This document shows, one piece after another, positions 48,397 through 57,123 of a stretch of DNA of 64,000 nucleotides (the stretch's first letter is position 1; each line of letters begins with the position of its first letter). The notes under the pieces were generated by a model. That model had not been told where the DNA came from. It did no database searches and was given only the letters and a program-made list of their open reading frames with translations. The stretch comes from Nitrosomonas communis. GTDB lineage: Bacteria; Pseudomonadota; Gammaproteobacteria; Burkholderiales; Nitrosomonadaceae. Both the position numbers and the translations under genes were made by a program. Location: positions 186,001-250,000 of the forward strand of contig NZ_CP011451.1 of NCBI RefSeq assembly GCF_001007935.1, read 5' to 3'.

Positions 48397-49106
48397 CGAG
48401 CCTCTCCATTTTCCGAAACGATACTGACACAGCGCTGCGCCATTTCAGGCGGAAGTTGATTAGCCGGCTTTCCCGAAACAGGTTGGGTAGCCAGCCATTT
48501 TGCCACAGCATTGATCTCTTCATAAGTCAATTCTTTGGCGATATCCGCCATGCAATTCGTAATTTTTCCACGAATCAACCCTCCGCTATGCCATCCTCCC
48601 AATTGTGCTATCAAGTAAGTGCTATGCAACCCCAACAAACCCGGTACAAAAGGTGCTGTTCCCATCAAATCCTCTCCATGGCAAGCACTACATGCCGGTA
48701 TATTTCGTTTAAGATCACCTGAATAAACAAGTTTCTCCGCTAGATTTGCTTCCGAGGGTTGCAGGGTAATAGATTCTTGCGGAGGGTAAGGTAAATTTAA
48801 TGACGCAAAATACCGGGCTATCTCTTGCAAGTATTCATCGGACATATTCTCCAGCAAAATAGCCATCGGCTGGTAATAACGTCGACCGTCCCTGAAGTGG
48901 CGCAGCTGGTTAAAGAGATAGCCCTCCAATTTTCCCGCGATACGCGGATAATATGCATCTCTGCTATACTTGTCCTCTGCACCGTGACAAATGGTACAAG
49001 CCTTGACACGTTCAGCAAGCGTATCGGGAACATTCACCGATAGCATTTCTGTAGCTTTTGCCAGACTACTAAAAAACAATAAGATAATTAAAATAGAATG
49101 TTTCAT
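48393..49106 (-). CDS. Diheme cytochrome c4-like protein
   Basis: The 237-residue protein has a signal peptide (HSILIILLFFSSLAKA) and two c-heme motifs, CTICH and CSACH, spaced about 95 residues apart, as in cytochrome c4. The ATG at 49106 is chosen because the signal peptide starts there. It probably passes electrons to or from the triheme cytochrome that follows. No ribosome-binding site stands out. Confidence 0.85.
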   Translation of the reverse strand: MKHSILIILLFFSSLAKATEMLSVNVPDTLAERVKACTICHGAEDKYSRDAYYPRIAGKLEGYLFNQLRHFRDGRRYYQPMAILLENMSDEYLQEIARYFASLNLPYPPQESITLQPSEANLAEKLVYSGDLKRNIPACSACHGEDLMGTAPFVPGLLGLHSTYLIAQLGGWHSGGLIRGKITNCMADIAKELTYEEINAVAKWLATQPVSGKPANQLPPEMAQRCVSIVSENGEAR

Positions 49107-49129
49107 GCCGTTATTTTTATAGATGAGCA

Positions 49130-49624
49130 ATGTCTATGCCATTTACTTTTATTAAAGATTTGTATCAACATGGCACAATTATTCTGGACGAAAGTTTAAA
49201 ACAATCCATAATTTCGGCCAAACTTATCCAATGCTATGTTACAGCTCACTACCAGACAAGCGTCGATTCAATCATGTTGACATTGCTCTTGGGTCAGCAT
49301 AACGAATTATTAGCCAAGCTCATGAAAAAGCATGGGAAACAGTGCGCCCTCTATATTACTGCCTGTAATCCTCATAGTAGACCTCATGATGAAGAAACGA
49401 ATCTCACAGCAAACAATCAGTTATTCGCACTGTTATCGACTCTTTCCAGTTGCATTTTTGTAGGCAAAAGCTCAGATCCAGCGGGTAAATGGCCAGCAGA
49501 ATCGAGTTTTTTAGCATTAGGCATTGATTTTGTTACCTCTAAAATACTCGGCAGACAGTTTGATCAGAATGCTATTGTATGGGTTGATTTTGATGCAATT
49601 CCCAGATTAATTTTATTGCGCTAG
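49130..49624 (+). CDS. DUF3293-domain protein
   Basis: The 164-residue protein has the DUF3293 pattern: FITA-like LYITACNPHSRP, then EESFLALGIDFVTSKILGRQFDQNAIVWVDFDAIPRL. The function of the family is unknown. It is divergent from the diheme cytochrome with 23 bases between starts and converges on ftsH with 14 bases between stops. Confidence 0.75.
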   Translation: MSMPFTFIKDLYQHGTIILDESLKQSIISAKLIQCYVTAHYQTSVDSIMLTLLLGQHNELLAKLMKKHGKQCALYITACNPHSRPHDEETNLTANNQLFALLSTLSSCIFVGKSSDPAGKWPAESSFLALGIDFVTSKILGRQFDQNAIVWVDFDAIPRLILLR

Positions 49625-49638
49625 AAACTCCGCTGCTA

Positions 49639-51471
49639 TCATACCTCACGCACCATCGTCTGCTTTAATGCTTCGATTTGAGACTGATTGAGCGTCTCAA
49701 TTTTGATTAACTCTTCAGCAGTCTTTTCAAGCAGCTCACGATTCTTGCGCAGGATACTCATCGCTCGTTCAAGCGCCTGATCCACAAAGGTACGCACAGT
49801 CGAATCAATCTTGTTGGCCGTCTCCTCGCTGTAATCTCGACTCGACGGTAGCGGGAAACCCTGCTGTAAAAAAGGAGAGCGATCACGATCATATGCAACG
49901 TTACCTAATGCATCACTCATGCCATAACGCAGCACCATAGCGCGCGCCATATCAGTTGCACGCACCAGATCATCAGAGGCTCCCGTAGACACCTCATTGA
50001 ATATCACCTGCTCGGCTGCTCGCCCCCCCATCATCACGGCCATTTTGTTCTCCAACTCAATCCGTGTCATTAGATATCGATCTTCGGTGGGGCGCTGAAT
50101 GGTATAACCCAGTGCACCCACTCCCCGCGGAATAATAGATATCTTATGCACCTCATCCGTGCCAGGTAATGCCAGCGCCACCATAGCATGTCCTAATTCA
50201 TGAAACGCCACAATCTTACGTTCTTTTGGATTAAGCAGACGATTACGCTTTTCAAGACCCGCAACAATCCGTTCTATTGCGTTATTAAAATCCTCCATTG
50301 TGACGGAATCTACTTTACGCCGAGTTGCTAGCAACGCCGCCTCATTGACTAGATTAGCTAAATCTGCGCCTGTAAACCCTGGTGTCAGAGCAGCGATCTG
50401 CTCCAGTCTCACATCCACATTCATCTTTACTTTTTTGATATGAACCGCCAAAATCTGCTCACGCCCAATCTTGTCTGGTCGGTCTACCAGTACTTGTCGA
50501 TCAAAACGCCCGGCACGCAGCAGTGCGGCATCCAAGACTTCCGGACGATTAGTTGCGGCCAGCAATACGATACCGCTTGATGGATCAAAGCCATCGAGTT
50601 CTGCCAGCAACTGATTCAGAGTCTGCTCCTTTTCATCATGCCCACCCCAGGCATAGGAACCACGCGCGCGCCCCAACGCATCAAGTTCATCGATGAAAAT
50701 AATCGCTGGCGCCATTTGCCGCGCTTGTTCGAAAAGGTCACGCACTCTGGCTGCACCCACACCGACAAACATCTCGACGAACTCCGCTCCCGAGATTGAA
50801 AAAAATGATACCCCCGCTTCACCGGCTACCGCACGTGCCAGTAATGTCTTGCCTGTTCCGGGTGGCCCTACCAGCAAAATTCCCTTTGGTACTCTCCCAC
50901 CCAGACGAGTATAGTCAGCAGGGTTTTTCAAAAAATTAATGATTTCAAGGAGCTCCTCCTTGGCCTCATCGACACCTGCCACATCAGCAAAGGTAACCTT
51001 GGTTTCTTTCTCAACATAAACTTTGGCCCGGCTCTTCCCAATCGACATTAATCCACCGCTCATGCCGCCGCTCATGCGCCGGATGATGTACAACCAGACT
51101 CCGATGAAAAGCAGCATCGGCAAAATCCAGGACAACAAATCGCGCAACCAGGTACTCTTGACGACTCCGCTATAAGTTACATTATGTTGATCTAGGATAT
51201 CAGCAAGATCGGGCTCAACACGTGTCGTGACAAACTCCTTGAATCCTTCAGATTCGAATTCTTCTTTCAACGTACCGTAAATCTGGTTCTCTGTAATCGC
51301 CACCTCGGCAACTTTACCTTGCTCTAGTAGCGTATGGAATCGGCTATAAGGGATCGGCTCAATTCGGGTATATTGCTCGTAAAAATCGCGTAAAAACATC
51401 ATCACAAGAATAGCAATGACGATGTACCAGAAATTGAACTGCACTTTCTTATCCATTAAATTTTTATCCAT
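49639..51471 (-). CDS. ftsH: ATP-dependent zinc metalloprotease FtsH
   Basis: The 610-residue inner-membrane AAA protease has two membrane helices ([17 protein letters not shown] and [16 protein letters not shown]), Walker [17 protein letters not shown], Walker [12 protein letters not shown], an arginine-finger region ([10 protein letters not shown]) and the zinc motif FHELGHAM. It degrades membrane and regulatory proteins. It is not next to rlmE/ftsJ, the usual place of the main copy, so it may be a second paralogue. An AAGGA lies 11 bases before the ATG at 51471; an in-frame ATG at 51456 is possible. Confidence 0.95.
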   Translation of the reverse strand: MDKNLMDKKVQFNFWYIVIAILVMMFLRDFYEQYTRIEPIPYSRFHTLLEQGKVAEVAITENQIYGTLKEEFESEGFKEFVTTRVEPDLADILDQHNVTYSGVVKSTWLRDLLSWILPMLLFIGVWLYIIRRMSGGMSGGLMSIGKSRAKVYVEKETKVTFADVAGVDEAKEELLEIINFLKNPADYTRLGGRVPKGILLVGPPGTGKTLLARAVAGEAGVSFFSISGAEFVEMFVGVGAARVRDLFEQARQMAPAIIFIDELDALGRARGSYAWGGHDEKEQTLNQLLAELDGFDPSSGIVLLAATNRPEVLDAALLRAGRFDRQVLVDRPDKIGREQILAVHIKKVKMNVDVRLEQIAALTPGFTGADLANLVNEAALLATRRKVDSVTMEDFNNAIERIVAGLEKRNRLLNPKERKIVAFHELGHAMVALALPGTDEVHKISIIPRGVGALGYTIQRPTEDRYLMTRIELENKMAVMMGGRAAEQVIFNEVSTGASDDLVRATDMARAMVLRYGMSDALGNVAYDRDRSPFLQQGFPLPSSRDYSEETANKIDSTVRTFVDQALERAMSILRKNRELLEKTAEELIKIETLNQSQIEALKQTMVREV

Positions 51472-51737
51472 AAGACATTTCCTTCTTTATTGGGAAAATG
51501 ATTAAATTCGTGAGAATCAGCCAGTTCAGCTACGGTCCAAGCTACGATTAAGCTATCTCTTTATGATCTTATCTTATGAGAATAAATCCTGTCCATATTC
51601 TTCCTGAGTGAAAAAATAAATTTTGAGAATAGTGCTAATTATTAGTTTTCAATCTGATGTAATGGATTGTGTCATTTTGCGAGTTTAACTGTGATTAGAG
51701 ATGTTTGCCCCAAGAGCAGCCCCATGTGGAAGCGTTT
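51472..51737. other. ftsH upstream region
   Basis: About 265 AT-rich bases separate ftsH from IS110 copy 2. It should contain the ftsH promoter; no strong motif stands out. The IS inserted about 266 bases before the ftsH start in divergent orientation. Confidence 0.4.
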
Positions 51738-51810
51738 TTAGCGTAGTAATCCGCTAGAGGCGGCAAGGCGCGCAGAAGAAACAAGCGGCGTCAGAGCTTG
51801 AGGAGTAAAG

Positions 51811-51974
51811 TTGGAATGTCGCGCTGGAGAAGACCGACCCATCACTGGTGCTAATCCGCCCGTTTTTTAGCGTGGTCATGGGTCACGTCGGCGACATTGG
51901 TGAGTCCGTGGCAACGGGCATCCCGTTTGAAAGAGTGAGTACAACGACGTACCTGAACCAGCGCGACATTCCAA
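51811..51974 (+). ncRNA. Predicted bridge RNA of IS110-family copy 2
   Basis: A perfect 17-bp inverted repeat closes the segment (51811-51827 with 51958-51974). Inside, stem-loop 1 is closed by GACCCAT/ATGGGTC (51836-51842, 51878-51884) with an inner GCTAA/TTAGC pair. Stem-loop 2 is closed by ACGTCG/CGACGT (51885-51890, 51945-51950) and holds a small AACGGG-CAT-CCCGTT hairpin. The loops contain TTAGCG, which is the left-end sequence, and TTGAAAGA, which is the right-end sequence, as guide segments would. Size and place match IS110-group bridge RNAs. Confidence 0.68.
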
Positions 51975-51982
51975 TAGAGATA

Positions 51983-53326
51983 ATGGAGGATGTCATAGCA
52001 AAGTTCAAGCAAAGTAAATTGGAGTTAATCCATCCGAATGCAGCGGGGATTGATATTGGCTCTGCGAGCCATTTTGTGGCGGTACCGCCGGATCGAGATA
52101 ACAAGCCGGTAAGGGAATTCAAGAGTTTCACCGCAGACCTGAATGGTTTAGCGGACTGGTTAGAGGCCTGTGAAATTGACACTGTGGCAATGGAATCGAC
52201 GGGGGTATACTGGATTCCACTGTATGAACTTTTGGAGTCGCGCGGGCTGACTGTGTATCTAGTAAATGCGCGGCACGTTAGAAATGTTTCTGGCCGGAAG
52301 TCGGATGTACTGGACTGCCAATGGTTACAGCAACTGATGAGCTTTGGGTTGTTGTCTGGCGCATTCCGTCCGAAAGATGAGATATGTGCACTACGAGCCA
52401 TATCTCGTCAACGCGATATGCTGATCCGTTATCAGGCGCGACATGTGCAACATATGCAAAAGGCTCTGGCGCAAATGAACATACAATTGGCGAACGTGAT
52501 TTCGGATATTGTGGGCGAAACCGGTCAAAAGATCGTTCGTGCCATCATTACTGGTGAGAGAGATGGGCACATCCTGGCGAATCTCAAGAGCAATCGCATC
52601 CGGGCTGGCAAAGACGAGATTGAGAAATCGTTAGTCGGGAATTGGCGGGAAGAACACCTGTTTGCACTCAAGCAAGCGATGTCACTCTATGACGCCTACA
52701 GCGAACGACTCACCGAATGTGACCGGCAGCTTGAAACCATGCTGGCGGCACTTCAGGTGCACAAGGTAGAGATCTGCCAGAAGAAGCGCCGCTCCAATGT
52801 CAAGAACGCTCCCAAATTTGATTTGCGTGCCCATCTGATTGGCATGTGTGGGGTTGATTTGACGCGAATTGACGGCATCGAAGTGACGACTGCGATGAAA
52901 GTCCTGAGTGAAGTGGGCGCTGACATGAGCAGGTTCAAGAGTGCGAAGCAGTTTGCCTCGTGGCTTGGGTTGTGTCCTGGAACAAAGATATCGGGCGGAA
53001 AAGTGCTATCGGGGGCAAGCAAGCGCACAGCGAACCGTGCGGCTCAGGCACTGCGCATGGCGGCAGTTTCATTGAAATCCAGCCAGTCTGCACTGGGTGC
53101 CTATTACAGAAGATTATGTGGCAGACTCGACAAGGCAAAGGCAATCACAGCGACAGCACACAAACTGGCGCGCTTGATCTACACGATGCTAACGAAAGGA
53201 ACCGAGTACGTCGATAAAGGGCAGGAGTACTATGAGGAGCGATATCGTCAACGCGTGTTGCATCATCTGACTGTTCGCGCTCGGAAGCTGGGGTTTAATC
53301 TTACCCCTGTTCCTGAGGCTACTTAA
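51983..53326 (+). CDS. IS110-family transposase, copy 2 (altered start)
   Basis: Same protein as copy 1 with DEDD motifs AGIDIGSASH, MESTGVYW, SDVLDCQW and a C-terminal GASKRTANRAAQAL segment. The ATG that in copy 1 lies five bases behind GGAGG is ATA here (51995). The nearest in-frame ATG is at 51983, overlapping the Shine-Dalgarno itself, so initiation should be weaker or rely on ATA. Coding sequence is otherwise intact, with changes such as Lys-Arg to Lys-Gln near the start and Met to Leu and Met to Thr further on. Confidence 0.85.
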   Translation: MEDVIAKFKQSKLELIHPNAAGIDIGSASHFVAVPPDRDNKPVREFKSFTADLNGLADWLEACEIDTVAMESTGVYWIPLYELLESRGLTVYLVNARHVRNVSGRKSDVLDCQWLQQLMSFGLLSGAFRPKDEICALRAISRQRDMLIRYQARHVQHMQKALAQMNIQLANVISDIVGETGQKIVRAIITGERDGHILANLKSNRIRAGKDEIEKSLVGNWREEHLFALKQAMSLYDAYSERLTECDRQLETMLAALQVHKVEICQKKRRSNVKNAPKFDLRAHLIGMCGVDLTRIDGIEVTTAMKVLSEVGADMSRFKSAKQFASWLGLCPGTKISGGKVLSGASKRTANRAAQALRMAAVSLKSSQSALGAYYRRLCGRLDKAKAITATAHKLARLIYTMLTKGTEYVDKGQEYYEERYRQRVLHHLTVRARKLGFNLTPVPEAT

Positions 53327-53369
53327 TATTTGCTGTAAAACCATTGTGTTACATTTGTTTCTTGAAAGA

Positions 53370-53676
53370 TATCTGTATATGTTATTAAGGAAGAATAATC
53401 GGAGCAGCTTAACGGCCCTTAGAACAATTCGAAAAGAAAATTAAGCTACGAAAAATATTAAATGCGAATTGAGAGCTGAAATAGAAACCAGTTCATCAAT
53501 AACCGTTAAACTACCCAGTTAAGAAATCAAGGATGATATAGGCTTTAACCTTCTCAAAGACCGATAGAATGTTCTATGTATCTTCCTATTGCCTGGATCA
53601 AAATAATTTAAACATGCTAAATATTTATAAATAATAGTGAAATTTCCTTTTATCTATCTCTCCAAGGAGACTCATC
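53370..53676. other. Intergenic region behind IS110 copy 2
   Basis: About 300 AT-rich bases without a supported gene. The promoter of the small exported protein probably lies at 53600-53650, with a clear AAGGAGA ribosome-binding site just before its ATG. No other structure is seen. Confidence 0.4.
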
Positions 53677-54027
53677 ATGAAAACAAAAATATTCTTCACA
53701 AGCTTGGTTATTCTTATTTTTCTGGCTTTCATCACTCCTGTACACGCTGAATCACAAAATCCAGTTGATACCAAAGTAAAAACAATTGCTTCCCCTGATC
53801 ATAATAAATTAGCTGAATACTATGAAAATGAGGCTAAAGAAATGAGTTTAAAAGTGGAAGAGCAAAAAAAGCTACTTCATGAATACGATATTCATAGTTA
53901 TTACTATGGCCGTGAGGGCCAGGATTTTCAGGCACATCATGAAGCCTTATTAGACAAATATGAAAAAGCGGCAGAACGAAACAGTGAGATGGCCGCTGCT
54001 CACAGGAAAATGGCAAAAAAACGTTAA
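53677..54027 (+). CDS. Small exported protein, function unknown
   Basis: The 116-residue protein has a signal peptide (IFFTSLVILIFLAFITPVHA, cleavage likely after HAE). The mature part is charged and helical, rich in Glu, Lys, His and Tyr (AEYYENEAKEMSLKVEEQKKLL, HHEALLDKYEKAAERNSEMAAAHRKMA), with no cysteine. A periplasmic coiled-coil-like protein is likely. The ribosome-binding site AAGGAGA is strong. I do not recognise a named family. Confidence 0.7.
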   Translation: MKTKIFFTSLVILIFLAFITPVHAESQNPVDTKVKTIASPDHNKLAEYYENEAKEMSLKVEEQKKLLHEYDIHSYYYGREGQDFQAHHEALLDKYEKAAERNSEMAAAHRKMAKKR

Positions 54028-54402
54028 ACCTGTTTTCCTCAGCTGAACCTATAAAAATAGCTGCACGTATAGTGCTGTGAAGGTTTTACGGTTGAATAAA
54101 GGAATCACCTAATGGGTGAAAAGGATTTTTGAGGAAAAAGAGTAATAAAGGCGGTGGATAGCATCGGGCAGGAGATGGAGCAATCTGCAGAGGAGTTGTG
54201 CTCATCTACTTCTGGCGGTCGACTTCATCTACGCCAAGATAAAAACGGGAGTGCCACAGCTATGGGTCAGTTGGCACTTTTTGCCAAGCTCTTGGAAGTG
54301 ACAGGCTTATTCCCAGTTAGGTAAAGGAATAGTGCCCCGCCCCGCTCCGCTCCGCTCCCTGACACTAACTCTCATGTGCCTGCTGTGGTTGATTTATTAG
54401 GT

Positions 54403-55404
54403 AACGTGAGTTCGACATAAGAAAAGCTGTAAAAGAAACCTGAATTCCTTATGATGAAATGGTTTTGCAAAAGAATTTCATCATGAGAGGAGTCAGATTT
54501 CCATGGATACTACAACGATTTTTTGTGAGAGTGACGAATTTTGTAAAGAGTTTGAACCACATGGGAGCAGCACTTATTAGAGTCATCGCTGAAACAGCGT
54601 CGGCGGCAAGGAGCGCTGTGTCTAAGCGAAATCATGACCATCATGGTCGGGTTTCATCTATCCGGCTACCGGACGTTTAAACACTATTACCTGAATTACG
54701 TGTTGAGGTATCAGCGCGATTATTTTCCAGGGTTGGTGAGTTACCACCGCTTTGTGGAGCTGTTGCAAGGTAGCCTGGTGCCTTTGTGCTGTTTTCTGAC
54801 CAGTCGCTTTGGGCAATGTAGTGGGATCAGTTTCATTGATTCGACTAAGATTAGTGTGTGCCATAATCGCCGTATTGGGTCTCATCAAGTAATGGCAGGG
54901 TTTGCTGCCCGGGGAAAGACCAGCATGGGTTGGTTTTATGGATTCAAGCTGCACCTGGTCATTAATGACCAGGGAGAATTGCCAGGGGTAAAAATAACGG
55001 CGGGCAATGTGGATGACCGTGACCCGGTACCAGAGGTGACCCGCTCCTTGTTTGGCAAACTCTTCGGTGACCGGGGCTACATTTCGCAATCACTCTTTGA
55101 GCAACTCCGCGAGCAAGGTGTGCAGCTCATCACCAAAGTACGCAAGAACATGAAAAACAAGCTGTTGCCGTTGTTTGACAAGCTGCTGCTACGTAAACGT
55201 TCGATCATTGAGAGCGTCAATGACCCATTGAAGAATATCTCGCAAATCGAGCACTCCCGCCATCGCAGCCCAGTTAACTTTTTTGTTAATCTGATAGCCG
55301 GATTGGTGGCTTACACCTTTCGCGAGAAGAAACCCTCACTTAATATCAGGCTCCCTCAAGCTCTTCCAGTCGTGATTTGATGATTCTTATGTCGAACTCA
55401 CGTT
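54403..55404 (+). mobile_element. IS982-family insertion sequence
   Basis: The 1002-base element has 21-base inverted ends AACGTGAGTTCGACATAAGAA and is flanked by a direct repeat AGGT (54399-54402 and 55405-55408). It carries one transposase gene, frameshifted. It is inserted in the decayed transposase described separately. A decayed relative in opposite orientation lies at 60918-61846. Confidence 0.88.
54503..55380 (+). pseudogene. IS982-family transposase with a one-base frameshift
   Basis: The N-terminus (MDTTTIFCESDEFCKEFEPH) runs from the ATG at 54503 to a TAG after about 22 codons. The rest (EIMTIMVGFHLSGYRTFKHYY, then FIDSTKISVCHNRRI, LVINDQGELPGVKITAGNVDDRDPVPE, FGDRGYIS) is in another frame to 55380. 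Adding one base near 54561 restores a single protein of about 292 residues with HWEQHLLESSLKQRRR at the join. The DDE residues of the IS982 family appear intact in the second part, but the copy as read is not expected to move itself. Confidence 0.82.
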
Positions 55405-55538
55405 AGGTAGTAGGTTGCTATCAATTCTTGGTAGGTAGCGACGTCATGCTTACACCGCTGAGCTACGAGGAGACAAAGTAGCCCCTGAGATACTTGGCAT
55501 GGGCAAGATTGTCAGCGATAAGAGCTTAGTATGTCGTC

Positions 55539-56848
55539 AAAAATAACTTCCAGAAATTGGATTAGAATGTTCATGCAGGATTATGGATAATAAAGCCAAT
55601 TTATAATTGGTGAATGACAAATTGTGGCTGTTTACGATAAAAGCATTGAACTGAAGATGCAGCGGTTGTTTCTGCTGCTATCAGAAAAGGATCGGCGGCG
55701 GTATGCGGGGATTGAAGCGGCCAAGCTAGGGCACGGCGGTATTGAGTATGTGTCTGGGTTATTTGATATGGATCCCAAGACGGTGCGACGTGGTCTGGTA
55801 GAACTGGAAGTGAGTGAGGATCCTGCGCCGAGCCGGATCAGAAAAAAAAGGTGCGGGACGTAAAAATGCAATGGTTCACAAGCCTACCCTGGAAGAAAAT
55901 TTCCTCAGGCTACTTGCGGAATTTACCGCCGGCGATCCGATGCGCGAAGGTGTCTTATGGACCAATCTATCACGTTGCGAAATTAGTCGCCGCCTGGCTG
56001 AAATGGGCACATCAGCAAGTCGGTACACGGTACGTAAATTATTAAAGAAACATGGTTTAGGACAGCGTAAAACGCGTAAGAAAAAAACGCTGGGAGCCCA
56101 TCCTGATCGGGATGCCCAGTTTCAAAACATTGCCAGACTTAAGGCAGCGTATATGGCCAAGGAAGAGCCTGTGATCAGTATTGATTCCAAAAAGAAGGAA
56201 TTGATTGGCAATTTCAGTCGAGAAGGTTACACCTATACACAGACGCCTGTAGATGCTTTGGATCATGATTTTCCCAGTGCCGGTGAAGGCAAATTGATTC
56301 CGCATGGCATCTATGATCTGGCGCGAAACGAAGGGCATATGAACCTAAATACCAGCCACGATACCAGTGAATTTTGTTGCGACAGTATTGCGCATTGGTG
56401 GAAACAGCAGGGTTGCCAGCACTATCCCAAGGCCCGGCGGTTGTTGCTTCTCTGTGATGGTGGCGGCAGTAACGCCGCCAATCGACATGTGTTCAAGGAA
56501 GCTTTGCAGGTGCTTGCCAAACGGCTGGGACTGGAAATTCGTGTTGCCCACTATCCGCCTTACTGCTCAAAGTACAACCCTATTGAACACCGGTTGTTTT
56601 CGCACATTACGCGTGCCTGCCAGGGTGTGGTGTTTCATTCGGTCGCCATTGCCAAACAATTTATGGAGAAGACTAAAACCTGCAAGGGTTTAAAAGTAAC
56701 CGTGGATATATTGACCGGGGTTTACGTTACAGGAAAAAAGTGTGCAGAGAATTTTCTTGAAAATATGAGGATCATCTTTGATGACTATCTTCCTCGCTGG
56801 AACTACCGGGCAGTCCCACAAACAATCTGATTTCGGGAAGTTATTTTT
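55539..56848 (+). mobile_element. ISAzo13-family insertion sequence
   Basis: The ends are imperfect inverted repeats of about 24 bases: left AAAAATAACTTCCAGAAATT, and right, read backwards, AAAAATAACTTCCCGAAATC. Length is 1310 bases. The transposase fills it but is split at an A-run. It cuts into the decayed transposase on the left. No target duplication was found. Confidence 0.8.
55624..56830 (+). CDS. ISAzo13-family transposase, two frames joined at an A8 run
   Basis: The first frame begins at a GTG (55624; AVYDKSIELKMQRLFLLLSEKDRRRYAGIEA) and ends at 55863 in RIRKKRCGT. The second frame continues as KKGAGRKNAMVHKPTLEENFLRLLAEFTAGDPM and runs to 56830 with SIDSKKKELIGNF, LCDGGGSNAANRHVFKEAL and YCSKYNPIEHRLFSHITRA, the DDE domain of ISAzo13. 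The join is at eight A's (55852-55859); dropping one A gives a continuous RIRKKGAGRK. This is either transcriptional slippage/programmed frameshifting or a mutation. Confidence 0.8.
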
Positions 56849-57123
56849 AGCTAAATCCTTACGCCGCACAATGAGCGCTTGCGCCAAGTTTACCCAGATG
56901 TTGTGAGTAAGCACAATGCTGTTTATCAGGATCATCCTGCATACATACGAAGGACAAGTCACTGATGCTGCGCAAGGAAGGCCTGGTAACCGGTACCATC
57001 TTCTTTAGTGATGAGGAACTAGTCAAAGGTATGGCAGGGCAAGTATTGCACGCTTTGCCCTTTAATCGAAAGGCCAGCCCAGGGCCGTGTCCATGCCTAA
57101 ACCCTTCCCGACCTGAGCTGTAT
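56849..57123. other. Junction region between ISAzo13 element and the universal stress gene
   Basis: A plus-strand frame reads NERLRQVYPDVVSKHNAVYQ then DHPAYIRRTSH and stops at 56963, which looks like the C-terminus of some cut-off gene, but no family was recognised. A second frame from 56965 (MLRKEGLVTGTIFFSDEELV) runs antisense into the usp gene and is not supported. Confidence 0.35.

Larger units (their letters stand above)
51738..53369 (+). mobile_element. IS110-family insertion sequence, copy 2
   Basis: The 1632-base element is nearly identical to the copy at 17215-18846 but in the opposite orientation, and limits are set by where identity ends. Shared ends are TTAGCGTAG on the left and CTTGAAAGA on the right. 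No target duplication is visible. It carries the predicted bridge RNA at 51811-51974 and the transposase. The few differences from copy 1 include the loss of the preferred transposase ATG. Confidence 0.9.
54200..55538 (+). pseudogene. Decayed DDE transposase (IS4-superfamily type), split by an IS982-family element
   Basis: The left part (54203-54402) reads STSGGRLHLRQDKNGSATAM then MGQLALFAKLLEVTGLF, a common transposase N-terminus. After a broken stretch with CGCTC-rich tandem repeats it reads NSHVPAVVDLLG. The frame resumes behind the IS982-family element at 55409: SRLLSILGR, a stop, RRHAYTAELRGDKVAPEILGMGKIVSDKS. The two parts join smoothly once the IS and one AGGT are removed. It is broken by stops and frameshifts and cut off by the ISAzo13 element at 55539. 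Confidence 0.65.

Noticed and set aside
51883..52401. 172-codon antisense frame inside the IS110 transposase (same at 18183-18701)
   Set aside because: Shadow of the transposase codons; no family features and no ribosome-binding site.
54336..54360. Short CCCCG/GCTCC tandem repeats as a regulatory or phase-variable repeat
   Set aside because: They lie inside the decayed transposase, where they look like part of its degeneration rather than a functional repeat.
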